A stretch of DNA of 52,810 bases from an uncultured Algoriphagus sp. (GCA_903952135.1 CAJBER010000206.1:1-52810), one strand, 5' to 3'. Counted from the first letter of the stretch, positions 17,429-26,072 are shown. Notes: generated from the sequence alone by a model not told the origin. Numbers and translations: made by a program.

Positions 17429-18646
17429 TCACTGGAGCTGCTCCCTCACCCAGGCCAGCTCTCGGGAGATCGCCTCGCCCAAGGTAAGGTGGGTGTCCTC
17501 TGGAAGCACTTCCCAAGTGTAGGTTTCCACTTCCAGGTGACTGCTGATGCTTGGATCAGCTTTGACCAATTTCAACACCTCCACAATATCTTCCTGTGTG
17601 GACTGGAAGGTTCCGTAATTTTCTAGAAAGATGGGCACATGAAAATGAACCCGCCATTCCAAATCTTTCGTGTTGTTAAGTAGGGCAATCGCTTGGGGCA
17701 AATCTGGGTAAGAAATCAAACCCTTTTCTTGGGTTCTCCCAACCACCTGATGCAAGTAGGTGGTATCTGCAAATTCTTCCAATCTTTTTCCAATGCTAAA
17801 TCGCTCGAATGGCGAATCTGGAATTAACAGTTTTAGGGCCGCAGAAAGTTGAATTTTCCCTATTCGAATCCCCGCTTTCTTCAATTTCTGAAAGGTCTCC
17901 TTGGGCTTTTCGTAGCCAATGGCAAAGTGACATACATCGTAACAAACCTGAAGATGATCCAAAATCAGCGCTGAAGCTTCCTTCTCCACAATCCCCAATT
18001 TCTTTCCAAGGATGCCCTTCCCTTTGGAAATGAGCCAGTCTTTGAAATAGCGAATCAATTCCTCAGAATTTTCAATCAGCCCATCCGGTTCTGGTTCAAG
18101 GTCTAAGTGCAGCAGCTTCCCCGTTTCACGACGAAGGCGTACCAACTCATCCACCACATCCATCAAATGAGTAGTCGCTTGCGCAAAAGCGGCCTCTTTT
18201 TCCGCATCTGTGCTAAACCAGTGTCTGTAAGACAGGGGAGAGGTGGAAATACCGCCCTCCATCCCCTCGGGAAGAAGCTGAGCTAAAATCCGAAAACATC
18301 GAATCGTGTAATCAAGACGGGCTTCGGTAGTCCAATCTGGTGCATGCACCTGTTCTTTTACCTTGGTTCGGTGAAATCCTCCGTAGGGAAAGCAATTCAA
18401 GGTATAGACGTAAGCATTGCTTTTTTTCAACCAGTCCCGAAACTCCTGCAGGCGCTCTGGGCGCTCCAATACCACCGAGGCTTCATGAGAAAGGCGAAGA
18501 CCAATTCCAAAAGCACCTTTATGGGCCAAGCGTTTCTTGACTTCAGGGATGTATATTTTCAGGTTTTGAAAAGTTGCATCCCACGTTTCCCCCGCATGGA
18601 TGTTGCTGCAATAGCTTAGGTGAAGGTTCGTGATGTTCATAGGCAA
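17429..18646 (-). CDS. eboE: Metabolite traffic protein EboE (sugar phosphate isomerase-like TIM barrel)
   Basis: A 405-residue protein of the xylose-isomerase-like TIM-barrel superfamily. The N-terminal LHLSYCSNIHAGETWDATF is the pattern I associate with EboE proteins; further barrel motifs are LHLDLEPEPDG, VCYDVCHFAIGYE and WRVHFHVPIF, which carry Glu, Asp and His residues suited to a metal site. The second Met (residue 3) is an alternative start. It is separated by 29 nt from eboF and by 6 nt from eboD, supporting one transcript. Catalytic activity has not been established for the family as far as I know. Confidence 0.85.
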   Translation of the reverse strand: MPMNITNLHLSYCSNIHAGETWDATFQNLKIYIPEVKKRLAHKGAFGIGLRLSHEASVVLERPERLQEFRDWLKKSNAYVYTLNCFPYGGFHRTKVKEQVHAPDWTTEARLDYTIRCFRILAQLLPEGMEGGISTSPLSYRHWFSTDAEKEAAFAQATTHLMDVVDELVRLRRETGKLLHLDLEPEPDGLIENSEELIRYFKDWLISKGKGILGKKLGIVEKEASALILDHLQVCYDVCHFAIGYEKPKETFQKLKKAGIRIGKIQLSAALKLLIPDSPFERFSIGKRLEEFADTTYLHQVVGRTQEKGLISYPDLPQAIALLNNTKDLEWRVHFHVPIFLENYGTFQSTQEDIVEVLKLVKADPSISSHLEVETYTWEVLPEDTHLTLGEAISRELAWVREQLQ

Positions 18647-18652
18647 AATTGC

Positions 18653-19804
18653 TTAACCTTGGATAGCGTCGTGCTCTTCCCAATGCTGCAAGAGGTGTAG
18701 CGCTTTCACAATCAATTCGGGATCTATTTCATGTACTTCCACCCCTTTTCCCAACTTTTCCAGAAGCATGATCGTGAGCCTTCCTCCCAAGTGCTCTTGA
18801 AATTCTTTGAGCCCTTGAAGCAAGGCATCCTCTTGAAGTTCAGGCGCATAGAGGCTAAGCCCCAAGGTCCGAAACACCTTAAAAATACGGAGTAAATCGG
18901 CTTCTTCGATTCGCCCTTGCAAAAAAGAATAGGCAGAATCAAGTGCTATTCCTATGGCAACCGCCTCTCCATGTCGAATTCGAAAGTCACTCAATTTCTC
19001 CAGTTTGTGGGCTGCCCAATGCCCAAAATCCAAGGGTCTACTCGAGCCAAACTCAAAGGGATCTGCCCCAGCAATGTGCGCCATGTGGTGTTGCGCACTG
19101 CGAATGATGTGTTCCTTCATGGGCTCCATCTCTCGCCTCGCAAGCGCTGCAGCTTCTTTTTCCAGCCACTCAAAAAAATCAAGGTCTTTGATCAGCGCCA
19201 CTTTGATCGCCTCCGAAATCCCAGAACTCCAATCTCGGTCTTCCAGGCTTTCCAAAAAGGTAAAGTCATTGAGCACCGCAAAAGGAGGGGTAAAGGTGCC
19301 CAGGTAATTTTTTTTGCCGAAGGCATTGATGCTGTTTTTGACGCCAACTGCAGAGTCGTTCTGAGACAGGACCGTAGTAGGAATGCGGACGAGTCGAATG
19401 CCCCGGTGGGAGATCGCTGCCGCAAAGCCCACCATATCGAGTACTGCTCCTCCACCCAAGGCGACCAGGTAGGAGTGCCGATCAATCCCGAAGGTATGAG
19501 TAGCCTCCACCACCTGCTTGTAGGCTTCCGGGTCGTTTTTGCAGGCTTCTCCACCCGCTACCACCATTGGCTCGCCCACTAGAGCAAGACGCGAGGACTG
19601 GGAGGCTATATAGGTTTTGATCTGGGAAATAAGCCCAGGATGATGGGCTACTACCCCAGAGTCCAACACGAAAAATACCCGAGACAGCTGCCCTTCTGGG
19701 AAGGTGTCGACAAACAAGGTTTGACTTTCCGCAAACAAATGCTCCGTAAACGCAACCGGGTAGCGAAAGGGTACCGAGAAAGACTGTTGGAGAATCGTAG
19801 GCAT
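18653..19804 (-). CDS. eboD: EboD, 3-dehydroquinate-synthase-like protein
   Basis: A 383-residue homologue of 3-dehydroquinate synthase (AroB). The NAD-binding and active-site segments are visible: ALGGGAVLDMVGFAAA, RIPTTVLSQNDSAVG, the metal-ligand glutamate in GISEAIKVALIKD, and histidines in DFGHWAAHKLE and RHGEAVAIG. AroB normally has NLGHTFGH at the first histidine block, so the paralogue differs there. Its place between eboC and eboE argues against the shikimate pathway and for a dedicated sugar-cyclase role in the ebo metabolite route. There is a 61-nt gap to eboC, the widest in the operon. Confidence 0.88.
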   Translation of the reverse strand: MPTILQQSFSVPFRYPVAFTEHLFAESQTLFVDTFPEGQLSRVFFVLDSGVVAHHPGLISQIKTYIASQSSRLALVGEPMVVAGGEACKNDPEAYKQVVEATHTFGIDRHSYLVALGGGAVLDMVGFAAAISHRGIRLVRIPTTVLSQNDSAVGVKNSINAFGKKNYLGTFTPPFAVLNDFTFLESLEDRDWSSGISEAIKVALIKDLDFFEWLEKEAAALARREMEPMKEHIIRSAQHHMAHIAGADPFEFGSSRPLDFGHWAAHKLEKLSDFRIRHGEAVAIGIALDSAYSFLQGRIEEADLLRIFKVFRTLGLSLYAPELQEDALLQGLKEFQEHLGGRLTIMLLEKLGKGVEVHEIDPELIVKALHLLQHWEEHDAIQG

Positions 19805-19865
19805 TTTGGGATGGGATAATTCGTCTTGATAGGCAAGATGTGAAAGAAATTGAATTTAATCGCCC

Positions 19866-20777
19866 TTAGGTCACAGCAAATTTTTTGGCCAAGCCCAAAG
19901 AGATGGGAAGCAAAAGCAAAATTACAAGCCCGATGGGCCAGCCCGAAAAGGCCGTGGCCAGGGTGGCATTCACCAAAATTAAGGAAAGTACGGCCGCTTT
20001 CACAGACTTCCCGATGTACTTGGGTTCCTGTGTTCGGATCGCTTGCAAAAGGGGCGGAAAAAGGCGATAGCCCAAAAAGGCTAAAAAGGGCAAGATTTGG
20101 AGGTAACCCGGGCTCTTTTGGTAAGCGAGGAGAAAAAGGGCTACGAAAATAGAGGCATACATGGCTCCTCCTAGAAATAGGGCACTCCGGTTTTTTCCAT
20201 GCACTTCCCCTCTACTGATCAAAGTAATGGCGGCCACATAGACGAGAGGGAGCAGCCCTAGGTACCAGTTGCTCTCCAGCAAGGCAGGTACTACAGCGAT
20301 ACCCAACAGGAGATTCCCTGTCCGGCACAGGCCCATGTTGATGGGTCCAAAAAAGAACTGATGCTTGCCCCAATAATCATAGAGCAAGGCACATCCCGCC
20401 ACGCCGATGGCAAGGATCCCGGCAAGTGGATTGACTTGAAACGCACAGACAATCCCCGCAAAAAGTAGAAGCGAGGCCATTGCAATCGCCCCTTTTTTTG
20501 AAACTCGTCCGCTAGGAATCGGGCGCTCGGGACGCTCGATGGCATCCAATTCCGCATCGGCGATGTCGTTAAACGCTACCCCTCCACCATACAAGCCGAT
20601 GGTGCTGAGGGAAAGCCAAAGCAGGTTCCACCAGTACGTTTGATCCCCATAAATCCAATTCGTGGCCATCCCATCCCAGGCTCCAGCGATGGCAAAGCCT
20701 GCCCAGATATCAGCCACAGCCGTCACCACATTGGCAGGTCGGGTGAGTTGGAGGTAGGAAAAAAGTTTACTGGCCAT
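19866..20777 (-). CDS. eboC: EboC, UbiA-like membrane prenyltransferase homologue
   Basis: A 303-residue integral membrane protein with about eight hydrophobic helices. It carries the first UbiA Asp-rich motif, NDIADAELDAIERPERPIPSG, preceded by a glycine-rich helix, which binds prenyl diphosphate through Mg in UbiA enzymes. The second Asp-rich motif expected near residues 170-190 is not evident; the equivalent loop reads LISRGEVHGKNRS. That may mean altered chemistry. The gene follows eboB by 6 nt. In the ebo system this is the only clearly membrane-embedded protein, so it is the best candidate for the membrane step. Confidence 0.87.
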   Translation of the reverse strand: MASKLFSYLQLTRPANVVTAVADIWAGFAIAGAWDGMATNWIYGDQTYWWNLLWLSLSTIGLYGGGVAFNDIADAELDAIERPERPIPSGRVSKKGAIAMASLLLFAGIVCAFQVNPLAGILAIGVAGCALLYDYWGKHQFFFGPINMGLCRTGNLLLGIAVVPALLESNWYLGLLPLVYVAAITLISRGEVHGKNRSALFLGGAMYASIFVALFLLAYQKSPGYLQILPFLAFLGYRLFPPLLQAIRTQEPKYIGKSVKAAVLSLILVNATLATAFSGWPIGLVILLLLPISLGLAKKFAVT

Positions 20778-20783
20778 GATGGA

Positions 20784-21695
20784 TTAGTTTTCTACGCGGT
20801 CATCAGGACCCTCCACGCGGGGAACCTGTCCACCGCGAAGTACAGAGTTGCCTCCCAGTTTTTTGGTTTGATCAATCGGCGCAGCCTTGAGCCAATCGTC
20901 CTCGTGCATTTGCCCACTCAAGCCAAATACGGTGAGTGCATTTTGGTAGGTAGTCAAGCGAACATGCTCTTCTGGCACCCCCATTTTGCGCATCAGCGCG
21001 GCAGTCTTCGGCACCGCAATCGGATCCGAAATCCCCCAATCTGCTGCAGAATTCACAATGATGCGCTCGGGACCATATTGCTTGACGATCTCCACCATCC
21101 GTTCAGAACCCATTTTGGTATGTGGATAAATGGTAAATGCAGCCCAAAAGCCACGATCCAATACCTCTTTCACTGTTTCCTCATTGTTGTGATCGACCAC
21201 CACCCAATACGGGTCCATGCCATGCTCCACCGCCACATCCATGGAGCGGGTCGTACCCTTCTTCTTGTCGCGGTGAGGGGTATGGATCAATACCGGAAGC
21301 TCCACTTCTTTGGCTAGCTCAAGCTGTAGGCGGTAAAAGCGATCCTCCGCTTCGGTTTGGTCGTCGTAACCAATTTCCCCAATGGCCACCACCCCTTCCT
21401 TGCCCGCATAGAGTGGTAGGAGTTCCATCACCTGTTCGGCCAAGGCTACATTGTTGGCTTCCTTGGAATTGAGTCCCATGGTGCAGTAGTGGACGATGCC
21501 AAACTGGCTTGCACGGAATCGCTCCCAGCCCACCAAGGTGGAAAAATAGTCCTTGAAGGAGCCCACTTCCGTACGGGGCTGACCCAACCAGAATGCGGGT
21601 TCGATCGTGGCCACAATGCCCGCTTTGCGCATGGCTTCGTAGTCGTCGGTAGTCCTGGAAACCAGGTGAATGTGGGGATCTATGTACATTTCCAT
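20784..21695 (-). CDS. eboB: EboB, TatD-family metal-dependent hydrolase
   Basis: A 303-residue TIM-barrel hydrolase of the TatD type: HxH motif in DPHIHLVSRT (about residues 7-16), bridging glutamate in AIGEIGYDD, histidine in LIHTPHRDK, histidine in VVVDHNNEE and aspartate in NSAADWGISDP. All metal ligands appear intact, so it should be catalytically active, though the substrate is unknown (TatD relatives act on nucleic acids or D-aminoacyl-tRNA). It starts 46 nt after eboA and overlaps nothing. Membership of the ebo operon rather than a stand-alone TatD follows from the gene order. Confidence 0.87.
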   Translation of the reverse strand: MEMYIDPHIHLVSRTTDDYEAMRKAGIVATIEPAFWLGQPRTEVGSFKDYFSTLVGWERFRASQFGIVHYCTMGLNSKEANNVALAEQVMELLPLYAGKEGVVAIGEIGYDDQTEAEDRFYRLQLELAKEVELPVLIHTPHRDKKKGTTRSMDVAVEHGMDPYWVVVDHNNEETVKEVLDRGFWAAFTIYPHTKMGSERMVEIVKQYGPERIIVNSAADWGISDPIAVPKTAALMRKMGVPEEHVRLTTYQNALTVFGLSGQMHEDDWLKAAPIDQTKKLGGNSVLRGGQVPRVEGPDDRVEN

Positions 21696-21741
21696 GGGTA
21701 GATGCGGGGGTAATTGGGTGAATTTAGCGGTTGATGAGTGA

Positions 21742-22617
21742 TTAAACTCGATTTTTTTGAAATTCTATTCCTAGGTCTTCCCAGCTGTAGGCATGAGTAG
21801 CGCAGGCTTCCTGAAGCAAAGGATAGGCAGCCAAGAGTTCTTTGGCGGGAGCATAGCTACACTGGTACGCGGCCAAAGCCCCGGCTTTTTGCTCGGTGGC
21901 ATCCGAAGCCGCCAGTACTTTTTTCAGGTCCTCCAGGTATTGAGGCCCCATAAATGGAACGAGCAGGCGCCAAACTTCTGGCATCACTGCCCTCCCGGCT
22001 GCCCAGCGCTCGTGGGCAAAGTCGGTTGCCATGGCAGCAAGTGCTGCATTGCGTCGACGATCTAGGTCTTGGATGAGGTAGAGCGGGCGCTGCATAAAGA
22101 TGGCTTTGAGGACCAGTTGATTCCAGTTGGCCTCCGGGAAAAATCTCGATGGGTAGGGATTGCGCAGCGCAATGGCATCAAAGACCACCGACATATTCGT
22201 GCGGCACCCTTCAATGGCGCGAGGCAAGAGCCCTTCCGCATTCGGGAATAGCGGCAAGGCGGCATAGAGGGCCTGCTGCTCGTACATATCGCCCGTTTCA
22301 AAGAGTTGCTGTAGGATGGCCTGCCAGGATTCATTCTGGAAGGGCAACTGGAGTACTAGGTAAATTCGAGCCACTTGAAGGCTATCCCAGGCAGTTGGAT
22401 CTACTCCCTCAGGAAGAGATCTAGTTGCTCCCTCCGTCCAGGAAACAGCCTCTTTATTAAAATACCGAGAGGCGCGGGAAAAGGCTAGAAAGAAGGGATT
22501 CGGGGAAGTGGAGGCCTTAATTTTATCGGTTTGCTCCGCCAACCAGGTAAATGAAGCAGGTTCCGCAGATGCTTCTAAAGCCTTTTTTAAAAATTCTTGA
22601 ATCGGAGCTGTTGCCAT
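21742..22617 (-). CDS. eboA: EboA family metabolite traffic protein
   Basis: A 291-residue alpha-helical protein, first gene of the ebo operon. It has no signal peptide or membrane segments and no catalytic motif I recognise. The identification comes from its position directly ahead of eboB-C-D-E-F and from the general EboA character: helical HEAT-like pairs with repeated Trp and Leu, such as WDSLQVARIYLVLQLP and LYAALPLFPNAEGLLPRAIEGCRTNMSVVFDAIALRNPYP, the last being a strongly conserved-looking core. The upstream gap (22618-22857) would hold the operon promoter, but no consensus -7 box was found. Confidence 0.78.
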   Translation of the reverse strand: MATAPIQEFLKKALEASAEPASFTWLAEQTDKIKASTSPNPFFLAFSRASRYFNKEAVSWTEGATRSLPEGVDPTAWDSLQVARIYLVLQLPFQNESWQAILQQLFETGDMYEQQALYAALPLFPNAEGLLPRAIEGCRTNMSVVFDAIALRNPYPSRFFPEANWNQLVLKAIFMQRPLYLIQDLDRRRNAALAAMATDFAHERWAAGRAVMPEVWRLLVPFMGPQYLEDLKKVLAASDATEQKAGALAAYQCSYAPAKELLAAYPLLQEACATHAYSWEDLGIEFQKNRV

Positions 22618-22706
22618 GGGGAGATAGATTTACCAAACTTCTACGTAAAGAAACTGTAACCCGAAGAAAAATCCATCCCGTTTTAGACAAATGGAGGAAA
22701 AAAAGT

Positions 22707-22788
22707 TGGTCAACAGTCGACGGTCCACAGACGACTGCTAATTGTTAGGGAAGGCAATGATCTGCGGTGGACCGTTAGCCGTTGACTA
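22707..22788. repeat. Imperfect inverted repeat, GTGGACCGT/GTTGAC family
   Basis: Left arm 22707-22730 contains GTCAAC and CGGTCCAC; right arm 22762-22788 contains GTGGACCGT and GTTGAC, so the two halves fold on each other imperfectly. The same words recur at 28333-28363 and 50104-50133. It lies between the divergent eboA and M28 peptidase genes. Confidence 0.55.
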
Positions 22789-22822
22789 ATTTTATCCACC
22801 AGCGGTTTCAGGAAAATTGAAG

Positions 22823-22846
22823 TTAATTCCTAGTTTTAGGAATTAA
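22823..22846. promoter_or_regulatory. Perfect 24-nt palindrome upstream of the M28 peptidase gene
   Basis: TTAATTCCTA (22823-22832) and TAGGAATTAA (22837-22846) are exact reverse complements separated by GTTT. The element ends 11 nt before the ATG at 22858. It could be an operator or a 5'-leader hairpin at the ribosome-binding region; the TAGTTTTA at its centre also resembles a -7 box (7 of 8 positions with TAnnTTTG counted loosely). Confidence 0.5.
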
Positions 22847-22857
22847 ATACACTCGCT

Positions 22858-24402
22858 ATGAAAATCCGCAACAGCTGGTACCTAGGACTTGTGTTTTTTG
22901 TTTCTGTACAGCTACAGGCACAAAACCAAGTCATCGATGCCATTATCAAAGAAGCAACCGAAAATTCTAAACTAGAAGTTCTTGCTCATGAAATCATGGA
23001 TGGAGTAGGCCCAAGATTGGTCGGCTCCCCACAAATGCAAAAGGCCCATGACTTGGCCGTCACCACCTACCAGAGTTGGGGCATTCCTGCCCGCAACGAA
23101 AAGTGGGGAGAATGGAGAGGCTGGGAAAGAGGCGTCACCCACATGGATATGATTGCACCTTGGACCAAGTCCTTGGCCGGCACGCAGCTGGCTTGGAGCC
23201 CCTCTTCCCCTCAGGGAGGCGTAAAAGGGGAGGTAGTGATCCTTCCTGAATTTGCCGACTCACTAGCTTTCCAAAAGTGGCTACCTTCCGTAAAAGGCAA
23301 GTACGTGATGATCTCCGTACCTCAGCCTACGGGACGCCCGGACTACAACTGGGAGGAGCATGGCACGCCCGCTTCCTTTGAAAAAATGAAAGCCGAACGC
23401 ACCGCCATCAATGCATCTTGGACCAAGCGTCTTCAGGCTACGGGCAAAAACCGCAACCAACTTCCCCTCGCGCTTGAAAATGCAGGTGCTGCAGGTATCC
23501 TCACCTCCAATTGGTCCAACGCCTTTGGTGCCAACAAGATTTTCTCTGCCTCCACCAAAAAAGTGCCGACCGTAGACATTTCCCTAGAAGACTATGGCCT
23601 GCTCTATCGCTTGGCAGAAAGCGGCAAAAAACCACAGTTGCACCTCAATGCGCAGTCCAAAGAAACAGGCATGCAGCCTACCTACAATACCGTTGCCGAA
23701 ATCAAGGGTAGTGCAAAACCAGATGAATACGTGATGCTTTCCGCACACTTTGACTCTTGGGATGGCGGTACTGGTGCTACAGACAACGGCACAGGCACCA
23801 TCTTGATGATGGAAGTGATGCGTGTCTTGAAGCAAGTGTACCCCAATCCAAAGCGTACCATCTTGGTAGGCCACTGGGGATCCGAGGAACAAGGACTAAA
23901 CGGCTCCAGAGCCTTTGTGGAAGACCATCCTGAAATGGTAGGAAAGATCCAAGCCCTCTTCAACCAGGACAACGGTACCGGCCGAATTGCAAATATTTAG
24001 GGTCAAGGGTATGTGGATAGCTACGAGTACCTAGGTCGCTGGCTCAACAAGGTGCCTCGCAACATCACCCAGGACTTGAAAACCGAGTTTCCTGGCAACC
24101 CAGGAGCTGGAGGAACAGACCACGTGTCCTTTGTGGCAGCGGGTGTTCCAGCTTTCAACTTGAGTGCCTTGCCTTGGAACTACTTCAACTATACCTGGCA
24201 TACCAATTTGGACACCTACGACAAGATTGTCTTTGACGACGTGCGTCAGAATGTAATCCTCACTGCGATCTTGGTGTACATGGCCTGCGAAGAAGAAGGA
24301 CTTGTGTCCCGCAAGCAACGCATTCCGATCAATGCGCGCACAGGTGAGCCTACCGAATGGCCTGGCAAACGGTCTCCAACTCGAAAAGGAGGGGTGAATT
24401 AA
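22858..24402 (+). pseudogene. M28 family metallopeptidase interrupted by one in-frame TAG
   Basis: The reading frame runs from ATG 22858 (signal peptide MKIRNSWYLGLVFFVSVQLQAQ) to TAG at 23998-24000, then continues in the same frame without any shift to the TAA near 24402. The first part (380 aa) holds most M28 zinc ligands: AHFDSWDGG with ATDNG, GSEEQG and NQDNGTGR. The remaining histidine (NYTWHTNLDTYDK) is beyond the stop. Homologues read NGTGR-x-xNISGQG at this point, so the TAG replaces a codon that is probably serine. The rest of the frame has no other lesion, which suggests a very recent nonsense mutation, a base-call error, or readthrough. The truncated product would lack one metal ligand. 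Confidence 0.85.
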
Positions 24403-24416
24403 TTGTCACACTTTCT

Positions 24417-24452
24417 AAAAAAGGCTGTCCTGAATAGGGGCAGCCTTTTTTT
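24417..24452 (+). terminator. Rho-independent terminator after the M28 gene
   Basis: AAAAAGGCTGTCC pairs with GGGGCAGCCTTTTT (one G-T pair) around a short loop and ends in seven Ts. It begins about 15 nt after the stop codon. Confidence 0.85.
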
Positions 24453-24826
24453 GTAATTTGTTTTTTGTGGTGAATTGATCTACCGGGGTAGGTTGAACTA
24501 CCGGGATAGGTCAACCCGCCTTTGCGGGTTGTGCGAAATATGCTAATCATTTTACCCCGGGTTCACCTGCCGTTGGCAGGTAAACCCGGGGCTATGCAAG
24601 GTTTGATCCGCCTTAGCGGATCCTTACTCGAGACAATTTTGGCGCACATAGGTTGTCCCTATTTTTACCAATAACGATTGTTGTTTTTGACTAGGGTCCA
24701 CCACGGCGGACTAATCCACCACTCGGGACTGATCCGCAGGTGCGGATCCAACTTTGAATAGCCGCGGGTGCAACCCGTGGTTAAAAAATAAATAGATGTT
24801 CACGATCCGCCACAGCGGTTCGAACC
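24453..24826. repeat. Cluster of six small palindromes in a gene-free gap
   Basis: This stretch between the M28 gene and the AlkP-like gene has no credible ORF but at least six hairpins: AACCCGC/GCGGGTT (24513-24530); a 9+7-bp stem CCCCGGGTT/AACCCGGGG enclosing ACCTGCC/GGCAGGT (24555-24591); GATCCGC/GCGGATC (24605-24622); GATCCGCA/TGCGGATC (24731-24748); CGGGT/ACCCG (24765-24777); and an imperfect GATCCGC/GCGGTTC (24804-24821). The GATCCGC unit occurs three times. It looks like a REP/BIME-type array. Confidence 0.65.
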
Positions 24827-26062
24827 CTATTTTTTCCCCGCCACCCTCCAGGTATTTGCCGAATTGTATTTTCCTACCACCAACACCTTGAAAAAGGCCT
24901 TTTTGCCCAAGTCCGGAGGGAGCGCATATTGCTTTGCATCGGAAGGCACTTCTCCTAGGAAAAAATACTCATCCGAGCCTCCTTCACCAAAGTGATCTGT
25001 AGGACTCCAGTAGACAGAAAGGGTTTCGGATTGTGTGCCTGGGGCCCAGATAAGTAGTTGTTTTTTTCCCTTACCGACCAATGTCAGGTTGCTCAGGGAA
25101 AGGGGTCCTGTCAGAGGTACCCCATCCAGTTCGCGTTCCTGATGCTCTGGAACGACCAGGTTGAAAAAGCGAAAAAAAGAAGGGAGCAGATCCACCTGAG
25201 CCCCTTTTCCAGCAGAAAAATGGGCATTCAAGCCGCTGGCGCTAGAAGCAATCCACACTTCCCGTTCCGCCTCACTCTGGCCTCCATGGTCTTTGGCCTC
25301 AGGCTCCTTGCGTCCATGATCGGTAGTGACCCAGAGCTGCCAGTCCTCGCCTTTTTGTTGCCGCTGCTGAATGGCCCGCCAAATCAAGCCTACCTGGGCA
25401 TCTGCCTTTTGGATGGCAGCATCCATTGCGGGACCTCTTCCAAATTTGTGTCCCATGTCGTCCGTGTATTGGAGATACACCCAGGTAAGGTCCGGCCCTT
25501 GGGTACTGAGGTAAGTCGCTGCCTCCTCGGCCACTTTTTGGTCAATTTGGTGAATATAGTCCGACTGGGCATCGTGGGGGTAGCGCAGCGTATCCAGTTC
25601 CAGGCCATCCAGAGACTGGTTCAACTGGAGGTAGTTGGTTTGCGGGAGATTTTCTCCCAGGAGCTTGGTGCGGTTATCCTGCCAGGTGGAGAAAATAGCC
25701 AACTTCGCATCGGGTCGAGCCTCGCGCAGGTAGCGGAAAATGGTCCAGTACTGGTAATTGGGGGATTCGATTCCATTGCCCCAAACCTGATGCTTGTGTG
25801 CCCAGGTACCTGTCAAAATAGAATTGTAGCCGACGGCAGAAATGGTAGGAGATTCGGAATATCCTCCTTTTTGGCCCCCGGCGGATGCACGCGCATAGCC
25901 CCCTTTTTGGATTACTTGATCCAAGTTGGGAGTGGCTACGCGCTCCAAATCCTGAGCCGGAATCCCATCTAGAATAATGAACACAAGCTTTTTCTGTTGG
26001 GCCACCGCTACGGTGCTCCACACTACTAGGATAGAAACTAAGGCTAAAGCCAGCTGTCGCAT
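24827..26062 (-). CDS. Secreted alkaline-phosphatase-superfamily phosphodiesterase
   Basis: The start is placed at ATG 26062, which gives a signal peptide (MRQLALALVSILVVWSTVAVAQ); upstream codons in frame overlap the divergent gene. The 411-residue protein matches the type I phosphodiesterase/nucleotide pyrophosphatase fold: metal-site aspartate in FIILDGIPAQDL, nucleophile region SESPTISAVGYNSILTGT (Thr), metal ligands in QYTDDMGHKFG, TTDHGRK and KDHGGQSE. The C-terminal 100 residues form a separate beta-rich domain (VGKGKKQLLIWAPGTQSE onward), probably for binding. Periplasmic or extracellular action is expected. It is divergent from the S9 peptidase gene, with only 56 nt between the two starts. 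Confidence 0.85.
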   Translation of the reverse strand: MRQLALALVSILVVWSTVAVAQQKKLVFIILDGIPAQDLERVATPNLDQVIQKGGYARASAGGQKGGYSESPTISAVGYNSILTGTWAHKHQVWGNGIESPNYQYWTIFRYLREARPDAKLAIFSTWQDNRTKLLGENLPQTNYLQLNQSLDGLELDTLRYPHDAQSDYIHQIDQKVAEEAATYLSTQGPDLTWVYLQYTDDMGHKFGRGPAMDAAIQKADAQVGLIWRAIQQRQQKGEDWQLWVTTDHGRKEPEAKDHGGQSEAEREVWIASSASGLNAHFSAGKGAQVDLLPSFFRFFNLVVPEHQERELDGVPLTGPLSLSNLTLVGKGKKQLLIWAPGTQSETLSVYWSPTDHFGEGGSDEYFFLGEVPSDAKQYALPPDLGKKAFFKVLVVGKYNSANTWRVAGKK

Positions 26063-26072
26063 CTCGGTTTTT

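Noticed and set aside
18653-19804. eboD as the housekeeping aroB
   Set aside because: It sits inside the ebo operon, away from shikimate genes, and its histidine block differs from AroB.
22858-24402. Selenocysteine or pyrrolysine recoding of the M28 interruption
   Set aside because: The codon is TAG rather than TGA, homologous position is probably serine and not catalytic, and no recoding machinery is seen here.
24453-24826. tRNA or structured small RNA in the palindrome cluster
   Set aside because: Hairpins are short and separate; no cloverleaf, anticodon arm or CCA end could be traced.
25058-25972. 304-residue open frame opposite the AlkP-superfamily gene
   Set aside because: It is antisense to a gene with intact catalytic motifs and resembles no family.
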